Counted from the stretch's first letter, positions 1 to 10,073 are shown. The stretch is 64,000 bases of DNA from Streptomyces sp. NBRC 110035 (GCF_000829695.1 NZ_BBNN01000022.1:62001-126000); one strand, 5' to 3'. Program-made: numbers and translations. Notes: a model not told the origin generated them from the sequence alone.

Positions 1-34
1 CGCTTCCTCGTCACCACCCCTGGGGAGTCACCCC

Positions 35-1540
<1,506 letters not shown>

Positions 1541-1596
1541 CCCGACCGGTGTCGGAGACGGGGACCGGGACCGGGACCGGGACGGAGGAGCAGAGC

Positions 1597-2286
1597 ATGA
1601 CGGCCAGGCCGCTGATCGGCATCAGCACGTACGAGGAGTCCGGGGTCCGGTGGGGCGCGTGGCGGATGGACGCCGCGCTGCTGCCCCTCGGGTATCCACG
1701 GCTGGTGCAGCGGGCCGGCGGGCTGGCCGCGATGCTCCCGCCGGACGCGCCCGAGCAGGCCGCGGCGACGGTGGCCCGGCTCGACGGTCTGGTCGTCGCG
1801 GGCGGTCCCGACGTGGAGCCGGCCCGTTACGGCGCCGAGCCCGACCCGCGCACCGGGCCGCCCGACCGTGCCCGGGACGCCTGGGAGCTCGCCCTGGTCC
1901 GGGCGGCGCTGGAACGCCGCGTTCCGCTGCTCGGGATCTGCCGGGGCCTGCAGGTGCTGAACGTCGCCCTGGGCGGCACCCTCGTCCAGCACCCCGACGG
2001 CCACCGGGGGGTGCCGGGGGTCTTCGGCCGGCACCCGGTCAAGCCGGTGCCGGGCACCCGGTACGCCGACGCCGTCCCGGAGGAGACGTCCGTACCGGCC
2101 TTCCACCACCAGGCGGTGGACCGCCTCGGTGAGGGCCTGGTCCCGTCGGCGTACGCGGCGGACGGGACCGTGGAAGCGGTCGAACTCCCGACGGGCGCGT
2201 GGGTCCTGGGCGTGCAGTGGCATCCGGAGATGGACGAGGACCTGCGGGTCGTACGCCGCCTGGTCCAGGCGGCCGCCCCACCGTGA
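1597..2286 (+). CDS. Gamma-glutamyl-gamma-aminobutyrate hydrolase-like (class I GATase fold, PuuD family)
   Basis: A 229-residue cytosolic amidohydrolase of peptidase family C26. The nucleophile elbow is GICRG with Cys115, and the His-Glu pair lies in QWHPE near the C terminus (about residues 207-211). Family members release glutamate from gamma-glutamylated amines such as gamma-glutamyl-GABA. Next to an ethanolamine-type permease, a gamma-glutamylethanolamide-derived substrate is a reasonable inference. The ATG at 1597 is preceded by GGAGGAG at 1584-1590. Just upstream, 1561-1583 holds three to four copies of a GGGACC hexamer. It probably shares a transcript with the permease (56-bp gap). 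Confidence 0.85.
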   Translation: MTARPLIGISTYEESGVRWGAWRMDAALLPLGYPRLVQRAGGLAAMLPPDAPEQAAATVARLDGLVVAGGPDVEPARYGAEPDPRTGPPDRARDAWELALVRAALERRVPLLGICRGLQVLNVALGGTLVQHPDGHRGVPGVFGRHPVKPVPGTRYADAVPEETSVPAFHHQAVDRLGEGLVPSAYAADGTVEAVELPTGAWVLGVQWHPEMDEDLRVVRRLVQAAAPP

Positions 2287-2340
2287 CCCACGGGGCGCCC
2301 CACCGGGACCCGTCCGCGCGGCACCCGGCGCCCGGCGCGT

Positions 2341-2478
2341 CAGGTGCTCAGCCTCGGGTCAGGGCCAGCAGGTCGCGGGCCGGGCCCGTGGGGCGGTGGC
2401 CGGTGCGCCAGGTGCTCAGCCTCGGGTCAGGGCCAGCAGGTCGCGGGCCGGGCCCGTGGGGCGGTGGCCGGTGCGCCA
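2341..2478. repeat. 68-bp direct tandem duplication covering the 3' end of the LysR gene
   Basis: Bases 2341-2408 are repeated identically at 2409-2476, and two more bases (2477-2478) continue the period. The period is 68, not a multiple of three. The copy at 2409-2476 holds the last 61 bases of the minus-strand LysR gene, including its stop at 2416-2418. The copy at 2341-2408 lies wholly downstream of the stop as a non-coding remnant. Both copies also carry the few bases just past the stop codon. Confidence 0.95.
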
Positions 2479-3354
2479 GACCGCGCGCAGGTCGCGGGCC
2501 AGGGCGATGCCGTCCAGGGGGACGCGGACGAGGCGGCGCATCGTCAGCTCCTCCCCCACGGCCAGTTCGCTGAGGACGGCCGGGCCCGCGCCGCTGACCG
2601 CGGCGGCCTTCACCGCGGTCGTGGAGGACAGTTCGATCAGCGGGCGGGCCAGGCCGCCCAGCGCGGTGTCCAGGACCTGCCGGGTGCCGGAGCCCTTCTC
2701 GCGCAGGATGAGCGGGGTGGTCGCCAGTTCTTCGGCGGCGAGCGGGCGACGGCGGCGGGCCCAGGCGTGGGACGGCGCCGTCACCACGATCAGCCGGTCG
2801 TGGGCGATCACCGCGGAGTCCAGGCCCGTCGGCACGGTCAGCCCTTCGACGAAGCCCACGTCCGCTTCGTCCGCGAGCAGCCGCTGCGCGACCGTCGCCG
2901 AGTTCCCGGCCAGCAGGGACACCGCCGTGTCCGGCCGCTGCGCGCGCAGCGCGAGCAGCCAGCCCGGCAGCAGGTACTCGGCGATCGTCATGCTCGCCGC
3001 CACCCGCAGCCGTGAGTCGCGGCGGTCCCGCAGTGCCTGGGCGCCGGCGTCGAAGACCTCCGCGGCCTCCACGATCCGCCGTGCCCAGTCGGTGACGAGC
3101 GCTCCGGCGTCGGTCAGGCGCGATCCGCGCGGTGAGCGGTCCACCAGCGCCACACCGAGCTGCCGCTCCATGGACCGGACCCGGCTGCTGGCCGCGGGCT
3201 GGGTGATGCCCAGCTCGCGCGCCGCGCCGCCCAGACTCCCGACCCGCGCCACCGCCAGCAGCAGTTCCAGCGCCCCGAGGTCCGGCACCCGGTGGGCCAG
3301 GGTCCCCGTGGTCACAGGCCGCTGTCCCGCGTGGTCGTCCGTCGTGCTCATCAC
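2416..3354 (-). CDS. LysR-family transcriptional regulator
   Basis: A 312-residue LysR-type regulator. The N-terminal winged helix-turn-helix spans about residues 25-85 (LGALELLLAVARVGSLGGAA, then ITQPAASSRVRSMERQLG). A periplasmic-binding-like effector domain follows, with a typical TTPLILREKGSGTR segment. It is the last gene of a minus-strand run after the XRE-cupin and BtuF-like genes, 21 bp below the latter. Two ATG codons (3354 and 3351) are possible starts; the Shine-Dalgarno is weak. The 3' end is tandemly duplicated (2341-2478), leaving this reading frame intact. The effector is unknown. LysR proteins usually control an adjacent gene, so the amidotransferase-permease pair is a candidate target. 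Confidence 0.88.
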   Translation of the reverse strand: MMSTTDDHAGQRPVTTGTLAHRVPDLGALELLLAVARVGSLGGAARELGITQPAASSRVRSMERQLGVALVDRSPRGSRLTDAGALVTDWARRIVEAAEVFDAGAQALRDRRDSRLRVAASMTIAEYLLPGWLLALRAQRPDTAVSLLAGNSATVAQRLLADEADVGFVEGLTVPTGLDSAVIAHDRLIVVTAPSHAWARRRRPLAAEELATTPLILREKGSGTRQVLDTALGGLARPLIELSSTTAVKAAAVSGAGPAVLSELAVGEELTMRRLVRVPLDGIALARDLRAVWRTGHRPTGPARDLLALTRG

Positions 3355-3375
3355 GCCAGCCTATGCCGCGCGGTG

Positions 3376-4107
3376 CTACCGGCGGCCTGCCGCTCGCAGT
3401 TCCCGGGGCAGCACCGTCGCCGCCTCGGCCAGCGACGGTCCGTACCAGGTGAGGTGCCGGCCGCCGACCAGGGCGCAGGGCAGTCCGGGAAAGGCGTCGG
3501 GTCCGTCGTCGGCGGTGAAGCGGTACGGCTCGTCGGGCAGCACGACGAGGTCCGGGGCCTTTGCGCGCAACGCGTCCAGGGGCACACGGGGGTAGCGTTC
3601 CGGACGGCCCGCGTACAGGTGGTCGATGCCGAGGCGGGACAGCAGGTCGCCGGCGAAGGTGTCGCGGCCCAGCACCGTCCAGGGCCGCCGCCAGACCGGC
3701 ACGACCGCGGTCCGGCGGGTCGCAGGGGCTGCCACGGCCTCCCAGGCGGCTTCGGCGTCGTCCAGCCATCGGGGGCGGGTGCGCACGCCGCACGCCGTGA
3801 GCACCCGGGCCAGCTCGCCGAAGGCCTGGGGCAGCGTCCGTACCTCCGTCACCAGGACCTCGAGACCCGCCGTGCGCAGGGCGTCGAGGTCGGGGGCGCG
3901 GTTCTCCTCCTCGTTGGCGATCACCAGATCGGGAGCGAGGGCGGTGATCCGGCCGGTCTCCGGGTTCTTCGTGCCGCCGATCCGTACGACGTCCAGTCCG
4001 GCGGGATGCGTGCACCAGTCGGTGGCGCCGGCCAGGGTGCCGGGAGCGGACAGCGCCACGGCCTCGGTGAGGGACGGGACGAGGGAGACGATCCGCAGGG
4101 AACTCAC
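3376..4107 (-). CDS. BtuF-like helical-backbone metal receptor protein without signal peptide
   Basis: A 243-residue protein of the cobalamin/iron-chelate binding fold (COG0614-like). It starts directly with the conserved SLRIVSLVPSLTEA segment and continues with GATDWCTHPAG and PDLVIANEEEN. No signal peptide or lipobox precedes the domain, so it is predicted to be cytoplasmic, unlike BtuF or FhuD lipoproteins. The GTG start (4105-4107) overlaps the TGA of the upstream XRE-cupin gene in a GTGA quadruplet, which indicates translational coupling. No permease or ATPase is adjacent. Ligand unknown; cobalamin, another tetrapyrrole or an iron chelate are possibilities. Confidence 0.8.
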   Translation of the reverse strand: MSSLRIVSLVPSLTEAVALSAPGTLAGATDWCTHPAGLDVVRIGGTKNPETGRITALAPDLVIANEEENRAPDLDALRTAGLEVLVTEVRTLPQAFGELARVLTACGVRTRPRWLDDAEAAWEAVAAPATRRTAVVPVWRRPWTVLGRDTFAGDLLSRLGIDHLYAGRPERYPRVPLDALRAKAPDLVVLPDEPYRFTADDGPDAFPGLPCALVGGRHLTWYGPSLAEAATVLPRELRAAGRR

Positions 4108-4673
4108 CGGCGGGGCTTGTCCCGGACCGCCTCGATGTGCTCGGCGACGGCGACGACGATCAGCCGCGTCTCCGCGACCGTGGCCCGCCACCGGTGCCGG
4201 ACGCCTCCGGTGAGGTACAGGGTGTCGCCGCGGCCGAGGCGGTAGGCGCGGCCTTCCGCCTCGATCTCCACGGCGCCGTCCGCCACGTACATCAACTGGT
4301 CGTTGCGGAACTGGAGTTCACGCCCGGCGTCGTGGTCGCCGGTGAACTCGGAGGCGTGCATCTGGTGATGGCCCCGCACCAGGGACCGGACACGGGGTCC
4401 CGGCAGCTGCTCGGCGCCCTCCGCGCGGACGACGTCGACGCTGCACGCCGGGTCGGCGGCTGCGAGGAGTTCCACGGCGGTGGTGCGCAGGGCGTCGGCG
4501 ACCTTCTCCAGGGAACTCTGGCTGGGGCGCGCGCGCTCGTTCTCGATCTGGCTCAGGAACGGGACCGACAGGCCGCTGCGCTGGGCCACGACGGCAAGCG
4601 TGAGATCGAGCGCGCGACGTCGCCGCCGCACGGCCGCGCCCACGCGCAGTGGCTGTTCTTTGTGGTCGCCCAT
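4104..4673 (-). CDS. XRE-family regulator with C-terminal cupin domain
   Basis: A 189-residue regulator. An N-terminal helix-turn-helix (about residues 8-65; RRRRALDLTLAVVAQRSGLSVPFLSQIENE) is followed by a cupin_2 beta-barrel (about 100-180; NDQLMYVADGAVEIEAEGR, then GDTLYLTGGVRHRW). Such proteins repress or activate in response to a small ligand bound by the cupin. The gene heads the minus-strand XRE to BtuF-like to LysR run and overlaps the next gene by 4 bases. A perfect palindrome (CAGGCGCCTG, 4803-4812) lies about 130 bp upstream. Confidence 0.88.
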   Translation of the reverse strand: MGDHKEQPLRVGAAVRRRRRALDLTLAVVAQRSGLSVPFLSQIENERARPSQSSLEKVADALRTTAVELLAAADPACSVDVVRAEGAEQLPGPRVRSLVRGHHQMHASEFTGDHDAGRELQFRNDQLMYVADGAVEIEAEGRAYRLGRGDTLYLTGGVRHRWRATVAETRLIVVAVAEHIEAVRDKPRR

Positions 4674-4703
4674 CGCTCCGGCTCCCTCCTTCGCCCGTCG
4701 TCC

Positions 4704-4738
4704 CGTGCCTGTGCCTGTGCCTGTGCCCGTGCCCGTGG
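4704..4738. repeat. Hexanucleotide microsatellite (TGTGCC-type, about 6 units)
   Basis: Six consecutive hexamers of the form (C/T)GTGCC run through 4704-4738, just upstream of the XRE-cupin start and probably within its 5' leader or promoter. Slippage could change promoter spacing between strains. Confidence 0.85.
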
Positions 4739-4802
4739 TTCCGGCGCACGCCTCGTGTTGAGCTGTCCTGTCTGCACCCTACGCATGTTCGGCAAACCGT
4801 TT

Positions 4803-4812
4803 CAGGCGCCTG
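4803..4812. promoter_or_regulatory. Candidate operator palindrome upstream of the XRE-cupin gene
   Basis: CAGGCGCCTG is a perfect 10-bp palindrome in the probable promoter region of the minus-strand XRE-cupin gene. Autoregulation is common in this family, but no binding motif is established for this protein, so this is tentative. Confidence 0.3.
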
Positions 4813-5160
4813 TCACGTCGCCGTCCTGTGCGGTCGCGCACAACCCACAGTTCACGCCAGCCGATGCGCGAGCCCTCCGGTCCGGTGTGCGCAGGACGCA
4901 GGGTGTTTCCGCCATTGTCCCCCGAAGAAGGGCGGGAGGTCACGGCGAAGGACCGGAGGTTCGGGGAGGGCGTAGCGCTCTGTGATTGGCCGGATTCCTC
5001 TCGTGTTCCCGTTCGGTTGTGCGCCCGTCGCGGCGCTGCGCCCGTTGCCGTGCCGCGCGCCCCGTCCGGTCCGTCCGTACATGCCGCGGGGGGCGGACCC
5101 GGCCCCGCTGTCGGGCGGCGGGGACCGGGCCCGCCCCCCGGGGGAGCGAGCGGTGCCGGG

Positions 5161-5195
5161 GGCCACCGCGGCGACCGGTGGTCGCCGCGGTGGCC
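5161..5195 (-). terminator. Strong hairpin terminator after the glycine betaine operon
   Basis: A perfect 16-bp inverted repeat (5161-5176 with 5180-5195, loop GGT) starts 8 bases past the stop codon of the transporter gene. There is no long U-tract, as is usual in Streptomyces. Confidence 0.85.
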
Positions 5196-5202
5196 TTTGA
5201 CG

Positions 5203-7827
5203 TCACTGCGGGGTCATGCGCCCCACCACGTCCGGGTGCTCCTCGAGCCAGGCGGCGACGGCAGCCTCCTCCTTGCCCTGGCCGCGGTCCTTGATCTCCT
5301 TCTCGAGCGTGCCGAGCTCGTCCTCACTCATCCGGAAACCCTTGATCCACTTGGTGAGTTCGGGGTACTGCCCGGGGAACGCCTTGTTCGCGATGGTGCG
5401 GATGGTGTTGCCCTCGCCGAAGAGCTTCTTGTCGTCCTTCAGCTTGGTCAGCTCGTACTCGCTGTACGACCAGTGCGGGGACCAGAGGGTGACCGCGATC
5501 GGCTCCTTCTTGGAGTAGGCGCGCTTGAGCTCGGCGAGCATCGCCGGCGTGGAGCCGTCGACGACCTTGTACTCCTCGTCCAGGCCGTATCCCGGCAGGA
5601 CCTTGTTCTTGAGCAGGTCCATCTCGCCGGTGCCCGGTTCGATGCCGACGATCCGCCCGTCGAAGAGGTCCGCCTTGCCCTTGAGGTCCTCGAGGGACTT
5701 GACGTCCTTGACGTACGAGGGGACGGAGACCTCCAGCGAGGTCGGCTCGTACCAGGTGCCGAGGTCGACCAGTTCGTCCTTGCTCTGGTCCCAGAAGTTC
5801 TTCTGGGCGTACGGCAGCCAGGCGTCGAAGTTGAGGTCGATGTCCCCGCTGGCGAGGCCGGTGTAGACCGGGCCGACCTCCATCTGCTTCAGGTTCATCC
5901 GGTAGCCGCGCCGCTCGAGGACGTTCTTCCACAGGTAGGTGATCGCGACGTCCTCCTCCCAGGGGAACCACGCGACGGTCAGCGGACGCTTCGCCTCGGC
6001 CGAGGTGGCGGCGGAGGCGGACTTCACCGGGGCCAGCTCGTCGACGACGTCCGGGTTGTCCTTGAGCCAGGCGCGGACGGCATGCTGCTGCCTGCCCTTG
6101 CCGGCCTTGTTGATCTCGGCCTCCAGGCCGGTGAGTTGCTCCTCGGTCATCGAGAAGTCCTTCAGCCACTGGCCGACGGTGGGGTTCTCGGCGGTGAAGC
6201 CCTTGCGTCCCAGGGTGTGCACGGCGTCGCCCTCGCCCCAGGTGCCCTTGGGGTCCTTCAGCTTCTTGAGGTCGTAGTCGCTGTACGCCCAGTGCGGCGA
6301 CCAGAGCGTGACGACGACCGGTTCCTGCTTGCTGTAGGCGCGCTTGAGCTCGGCCAGCATCGCCGGCGTGGAGCTGTCGACGACCTTGTACTCCTCGTCC
6401 AGGCCGTAGTCCGGCAGGACCTTGTCCTTGAGCAGGCCCATCATGCCGGCGCTGGACTCGATGCCGGTGATCTTCCCGTCGAAGGCACCGGCCCCGCCCT
6501 TGAGGTCCTCGAGGGAGTCGAAGTCCTCCATGTAGGCGGGCACGGCGAGTTCGAGCGTCGTCTCCTCGTACCAGGTGCCGAGGTCCTCGAGCCTGTCGCC
6601 GTACTTCTTCCAGTACTCGGCGTGGGTGGTGGGCAGCCACGAGTCCGTCTGGAAGTCGATGTCGCCCTGCGCGAGCGCGGTGTAGAGCGGGCCGGCGTCG
6701 AACTGTGTGGCCTCGACCTCGAAGCCGCGCTGTTCGAGGACCTCCTTCCACAGGAAGGTGGAGGCGACACCCTCGTCCCAGGGGATGTAACCGATGGAGA
6801 TCTTCTTGCCGTTGCCGACGTTCCCGGTGTCGGCGGCGGTGTCGGTACCGCCGCTCCTGCCGCTGCCGCCGAAGACGCCCATGCCGCCGGCCACCAGGGC
6901 CAGGACGACGACGCCGATCACGGCGACCTGCGGGCGGGGCCGGTAGGACCAGATCTTCAGCCCCTGCGCGGCGCGGGCCCTGGCGGCGGCGCGGCGGCCG
7001 AGCGGGGACACCTGGGTGCCCAGGGCGCCGGTCATGCGGTCGAGATAGATCGCCAGGATGACGATGGCGAGGCCGGACTCGGCGCCGAGACCGATGTTGA
7101 GCTGGCCGATGGCCTCGATGACGGCACCGCCGAGGCCGCCGGTGCCGACCATGCCGGCGATCGCGGCCATGGAGAGGCCGAGCATGATCACCTGGTTGAC
7201 GCCCGCCATCACGGTGGGCAGCGCCAGCGGCAGCTGGACGCGCAGCAGCGTGTTGCGGGGCGTGGTGCCGAACGCCTCGGCCGCCTCCACCAGGTCCTTG
7301 TCGACCTGGCGGATGCCCAGTTCGGTCATGCGCACGCCGGGGGCGAGCGCGAAGATCAGGGTGGCGACGATGCCGGGGGCGGGGCCCGTCCCGAAGAAGA
7401 GGATCGCCGGGATGAGGTAGATCATCGCGGGCAGCGTCTGCATGAAGTCCAGGACCGGCCGCACCAGGGCGCTGACCCGGTCCGAACGTGCCGCCCAGAT
7501 GCCTACGGGCACTCCGACGACCAGCGCGATGAGGGTGGCGACGAGGACCAGTGACAGCGTCACCATCGAGTCCGCCCACAGTTCCATGGAATCGATGAAG
7601 GCGAATCCCAGGAAGGTGAGGACACCGGCGAGAGTGCCGCGCAGCCAGAAGGCGATCACCGCGAAGATACCGGCGAGCAGCAGCGGCTCGGGCGCCTGGA
7701 GGACGGCGTTGACGCCGTCGTAGGCGCCGGTGAAGACGGCCTTGAAGAAGTCGAACAGCCAGGTCACATGAGCGAGCAGCCAGTCGACACCGCTGTTGAC
7801 CCATTCGCCGAGCGGGATCCTAGGCAC
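5203..7827 (-). CDS. Glycine betaine ABC transporter permease fused to two substrate-binding domains
   Basis: An 874-residue fusion. Residues 1-275 form the permease of an osmoprotectant importer, with several membrane helices and an EAA loop (VEAAEAFGTTPRNTLLRVQLPLALP, about 197-221). A further membrane helix lies near 310-330. Two successive OpuAC-like extracellular binding domains follow, at about 338-605 and 612-874. Each begins with a matching (GYIPWDEG / AWFPWEED) segment and shares long near-identical runs such as GLDEEYKVVD(S/G)STPAMLAELKRAYSK. Known OpuABC proteins carry one binding domain. The GTG start at 7827 overlaps the ATPase gene stop by 8 bases, so the two are coupled. Expected role is uptake of compatible solutes under osmotic stress. 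Confidence 0.93.
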   Translation of the reverse strand: MPRIPLGEWVNSGVDWLLAHVTWLFDFFKAVFTGAYDGVNAVLQAPEPLLLAGIFAVIAFWLRGTLAGVLTFLGFAFIDSMELWADSMVTLSLVLVATLIALVVGVPVGIWAARSDRVSALVRPVLDFMQTLPAMIYLIPAILFFGTGPAPGIVATLIFALAPGVRMTELGIRQVDKDLVEAAEAFGTTPRNTLLRVQLPLALPTVMAGVNQVIMLGLSMAAIAGMVGTGGLGGAVIEAIGQLNIGLGAESGLAIVILAIYLDRMTGALGTQVSPLGRRAAARARAAQGLKIWSYRPRPQVAVIGVVVLALVAGGMGVFGGSGRSGGTDTAADTGNVGNGKKISIGYIPWDEGVASTFLWKEVLEQRGFEVEATQFDAGPLYTALAQGDIDFQTDSWLPTTHAEYWKKYGDRLEDLGTWYEETTLELAVPAYMEDFDSLEDLKGGAGAFDGKITGIESSAGMMGLLKDKVLPDYGLDEEYKVVDSSTPAMLAELKRAYSKQEPVVVTLWSPHWAYSDYDLKKLKDPKGTWGEGDAVHTLGRKGFTAENPTVGQWLKDFSMTEEQLTGLEAEINKAGKGRQQHAVRAWLKDNPDVVDELAPVKSASAATSAEAKRPLTVAWFPWEEDVAITYLWKNVLERRGYRMNLKQMEVGPVYTGLASGDIDLNFDAWLPYAQKNFWDQSKDELVDLGTWYEPTSLEVSVPSYVKDVKSLEDLKGKADLFDGRIVGIEPGTGEMDLLKNKVLPGYGLDEEYKVVDGSTPAMLAELKRAYSKKEPIAVTLWSPHWSYSEYELTKLKDDKKLFGEGNTIRTIANKAFPGQYPELTKWIKGFRMSEDELGTLEKEIKDRGQGKEEAAVAAWLEEHPDVVGRMTPQ

Positions 7828-8908
7828 GGGCCATCACCTTCTCGCCCTCGCCGCGCGGGGAGTCGCAGGTGCCGGGGGCACCCTCCTCGTCGCCGATGAA
7901 ACCGACGAGTCGCTGCCGGGGCACGACGCCGATGACCGCGCCCTCGCCGTCGAGGACCGCCACGGGGTGCGCCGCGCGGGCGCTCATCGCGCACAGGTCG
8001 GTGAACGGCGTCTGCGCCGTCGCGGTCTCGCACGTGCAGTCGGCCTCGTCGCCTCGCACCTCGCGCTCCATCACGGCTCCGGCGGTCAGCACCCGGGAGC
8101 GGTCGACGTCCTGGGTGAAGGAGGCGACGTAGTCGTTGGCCGGGCGGATCAGGATGTCCTGCGCGGTGCCGATCTGCACGATACGGCCGTCGCGCATCAC
8201 CGCGATGCGGTCGCCCAGGCGCATGGCCTCGTTGAGGTCGTGCGTGATGAAGACGATCGTCTTCTTCAGCTTCTTCTGCAGCTCCACCAGCTGGTCCTGC
8301 ATGTCACGGCGGATCAGCGGGTCGAGCGCGCTGAAGGACTCGTCCATCAGCAGCAGGTCGGCGTCGGTCGCGAGCGCGCGGGCGAGGCCCACACGCTGCT
8401 GCATGCCGCCGGAGAGCTCGTCGGGCCACGACTGCTCCCAGCCGGCCAGGCCGCACAGGGCGAGCGCCTCGTCGGCGCGGCGTTCGCGCTCGGCGCGGGG
8501 CACGCCCTGCACTTCGAGACCGTAGGCGGCGTTCTCACGGACACTGCGGTGCGGGAACAGCGCGAAGTGCTGGAAGACCATGCTGATCTTCTTGGAGCGG
8601 ACCGCGCGCAGTTCGCGGTCGGACAGCGCGGTGAGGTCCTCACCGTCGAACCGGACCGATCCTGCGGTCGGCTCCGACAGGCCGTTCAGCATGCGCAGCA
8701 GGGTGGACTTGCCGGAACCGGACAGGCCCATGACGACGAAGATCTCGCCGGGCTCCACGGTGAACGAGGCGTCGATGACGGCCGCCGTGGTTCCGTGGGC
8801 GCGCAACTCCTCACGGTCGGCCTCGTTCTGGCGCAGTCTCTCGACTGCCTGGTCCGGTCGTCTGCCGAACACCTTGTAGAGGTGTTCGGCCTCTAGCCTG
8901 GTTGACAC
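7820..8908 (-). CDS. Glycine betaine ABC transporter ATP-binding subunit
   Basis: A 362-residue ATPase of the OpuAA/ProV family that powers the adjacent permease-binding protein fusion. It shows Walker A GLSGSGKST, signature LSGGMQQR, Walker B LLLMDESFSALD and a switch His in FITHDLNEA. The C-terminal part (about residues 270-355) resembles a CBS region, which senses ionic strength in OpuA. The GTG at 8908 is chosen because AGAGGT lies 5 bases upstream and because it begins the conserved TRLEAEHLYKVFG segment; the frame is open further upstream without family similarity. It is the first gene of the operon. Confidence 0.93.
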   Translation of the reverse strand: MSTRLEAEHLYKVFGRRPDQAVERLRQNEADREELRAHGTTAAVIDASFTVEPGEIFVVMGLSGSGKSTLLRMLNGLSEPTAGSVRFDGEDLTALSDRELRAVRSKKISMVFQHFALFPHRSVRENAAYGLEVQGVPRAERERRADEALALCGLAGWEQSWPDELSGGMQQRVGLARALATDADLLLMDESFSALDPLIRRDMQDQLVELQKKLKKTIVFITHDLNEAMRLGDRIAVMRDGRIVQIGTAQDILIRPANDYVASFTQDVDRSRVLTAGAVMEREVRGDEADCTCETATAQTPFTDLCAMSARAAHPVAVLDGEGAVIGVVPRQRLVGFIGDEEGAPGTCDSPRGEGEKVMARA

Positions 8909-9140
8909 GCGTACCTCTTGTCTCGACGGCGATGGAGGGGAGCGGCACCCGCCGGGACGGTTCACGCGTGCGGACGGTTGAACCTGCAACCGGCATCGCT
9001 CCGGGGCCGCGCCTCCCCTTTCTCACTCACCCCAAACACCATCGTGTCCCGCGTCACATCCAGGTCGTGCCGTGCCGTGCGGGGCGCGTCCCGGGCCGGT
9101 GCCGTCGGGCGGCTGCCGGGTCCTGTCGGTGGCGTACGGC

Positions 9141-10073
9141 ATGATGCGGAGCGTGACCGGACGACTGATGCTCCTCGATACCGCTTCTCTTTACTTCCGG
9201 GCCTACTTCGGCGTCCCGGACTCCGTCAGGGCCCCGGACGGCTCGCCGGTGAACGCCGTGCGCGGGCTGCTCGACTTCATCGACCGCCTGGTCAAGGACC
9301 ACCACCCGGACGATCTGGTGGCCTGCATGGACGCCGACTGGCGCCCGGCGTGGCGGGTGGAGCTGATCCCCTCCTACAAGGCGCACCGCGTGGCCGAGGA
9401 GCGCCCGTCGGGCCCCGACGAGGAGGAGGTGCCCGACACGCTGTCTCCGCAGGTGCCGGTCATCGAGGCCGTGCTGGACGCCGTCGGCATCGCGCGCGTG
9501 GGCGTCCCCGCGTACGAGGCGGACGACGTGATCGGCACGTTCACCGCGCGGGCGCGCGGCCCGGTGGACATCGTCACCGGGGACCGCGACCTGTACCAGC
9601 TGGTGGACGACGCGCGCGGGGTGCGGGTGCTGTACCCGCTCAAGGGCGTCGGCACGCTCCAGATCACCGACGAGGCGGTGCTGCGCGAGAAGTACGGGGT
9701 GGGCGGCTCGGGGTACGCGGATCTGGCACTGCTGCGGGGCGACCCGAGCGACGGCCTGCCGGGCGTACCGGGAGTGGGCGAGAAGACGGCCGCCAAGCTG
9801 CTGGCCGAGTTCGGCGACCTGGCCGGGATCCTGGCGGCGGTCGGCGACCCGCGGGCCGGGCTCACCCCGTCCCAGCAAAGGCGCCTCACCGAGGCGGCCT
9901 CGTATCTGGCGGTCGCCCCGAAGGTCGTACGGGTCGCGGACGACGTCCCGCTCCCGGAGGTCGACACGGCGCTGCCGCGGACGCCGCGCGACCCGGAGGC
10001 CGTACGGGAGCTGGCGGCCCGCTGGGGCCTGGGCGGCTCCCTGAAGCGGCTGCTGGCCACCCTCGCACGGTAG
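9141..10073 (+). CDS. 5'-3' exonuclease (Pol I N-terminal domain-like)
   Basis: A 310-residue stand-alone homologue of the 5'-nuclease domain of DNA polymerase I. It has the N-terminal LMLLDTASLYFRAYFG block, an acidic metal-binding set (MDADWRP, YEADDVIGT, IVTGDRDLYQLVD) and a helix-hairpin-helix (GLPGVPGVGEKTAAKLL). It probably takes part in primer removal or flap processing. Starts at 9141, 9144 (ATG) or 9153 (GTG) are all possible; none has a strong Shine-Dalgarno. It is divergent from the betaine operon, with a 232-bp shared promoter region. Confidence 0.9.
   Translation: MMRSVTGRLMLLDTASLYFRAYFGVPDSVRAPDGSPVNAVRGLLDFIDRLVKDHHPDDLVACMDADWRPAWRVELIPSYKAHRVAEERPSGPDEEEVPDTLSPQVPVIEAVLDAVGIARVGVPAYEADDVIGTFTARARGPVDIVTGDRDLYQLVDDARGVRVLYPLKGVGTLQITDEAVLREKYGVGGSGYADLALLRGDPSDGLPGVPGVGEKTAAKLLAEFGDLAGILAAVGDPRAGLTPSQQRRLTEAASYLAVAPKVVRVADDVPLPEVDTALPRTPRDPEAVRELAARWGLGGSLKRLLATLAR

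Larger units (their letters stand above)
4674..5160. other. Gene-poor stretch upstream of the XRE-cupin gene
   Basis: About 490 bp without a convincing gene. It holds the hexamer repeat (4704-4738) and the palindrome CAGGCGCCTG (4803-4812), which may be an operator for the adjacent XRE regulator. Open frames crossing it are uninterrupted only because of high GC content and match no family I recognise. Confidence 0.6.

Noticed and set aside
4828..7554. A plus-strand open frame of 908 codons opposite the betaine permease gene
   Set aside because: Antisense of the fusion protein; the internal repeats only mirror the two binding domains.
8959..8984. GGTTCA/TGAACC repeat in the betaine operon promoter
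   Set aside because: Only 6-bp arms with a 14-bp spacer; likely chance in a region of short repeats.
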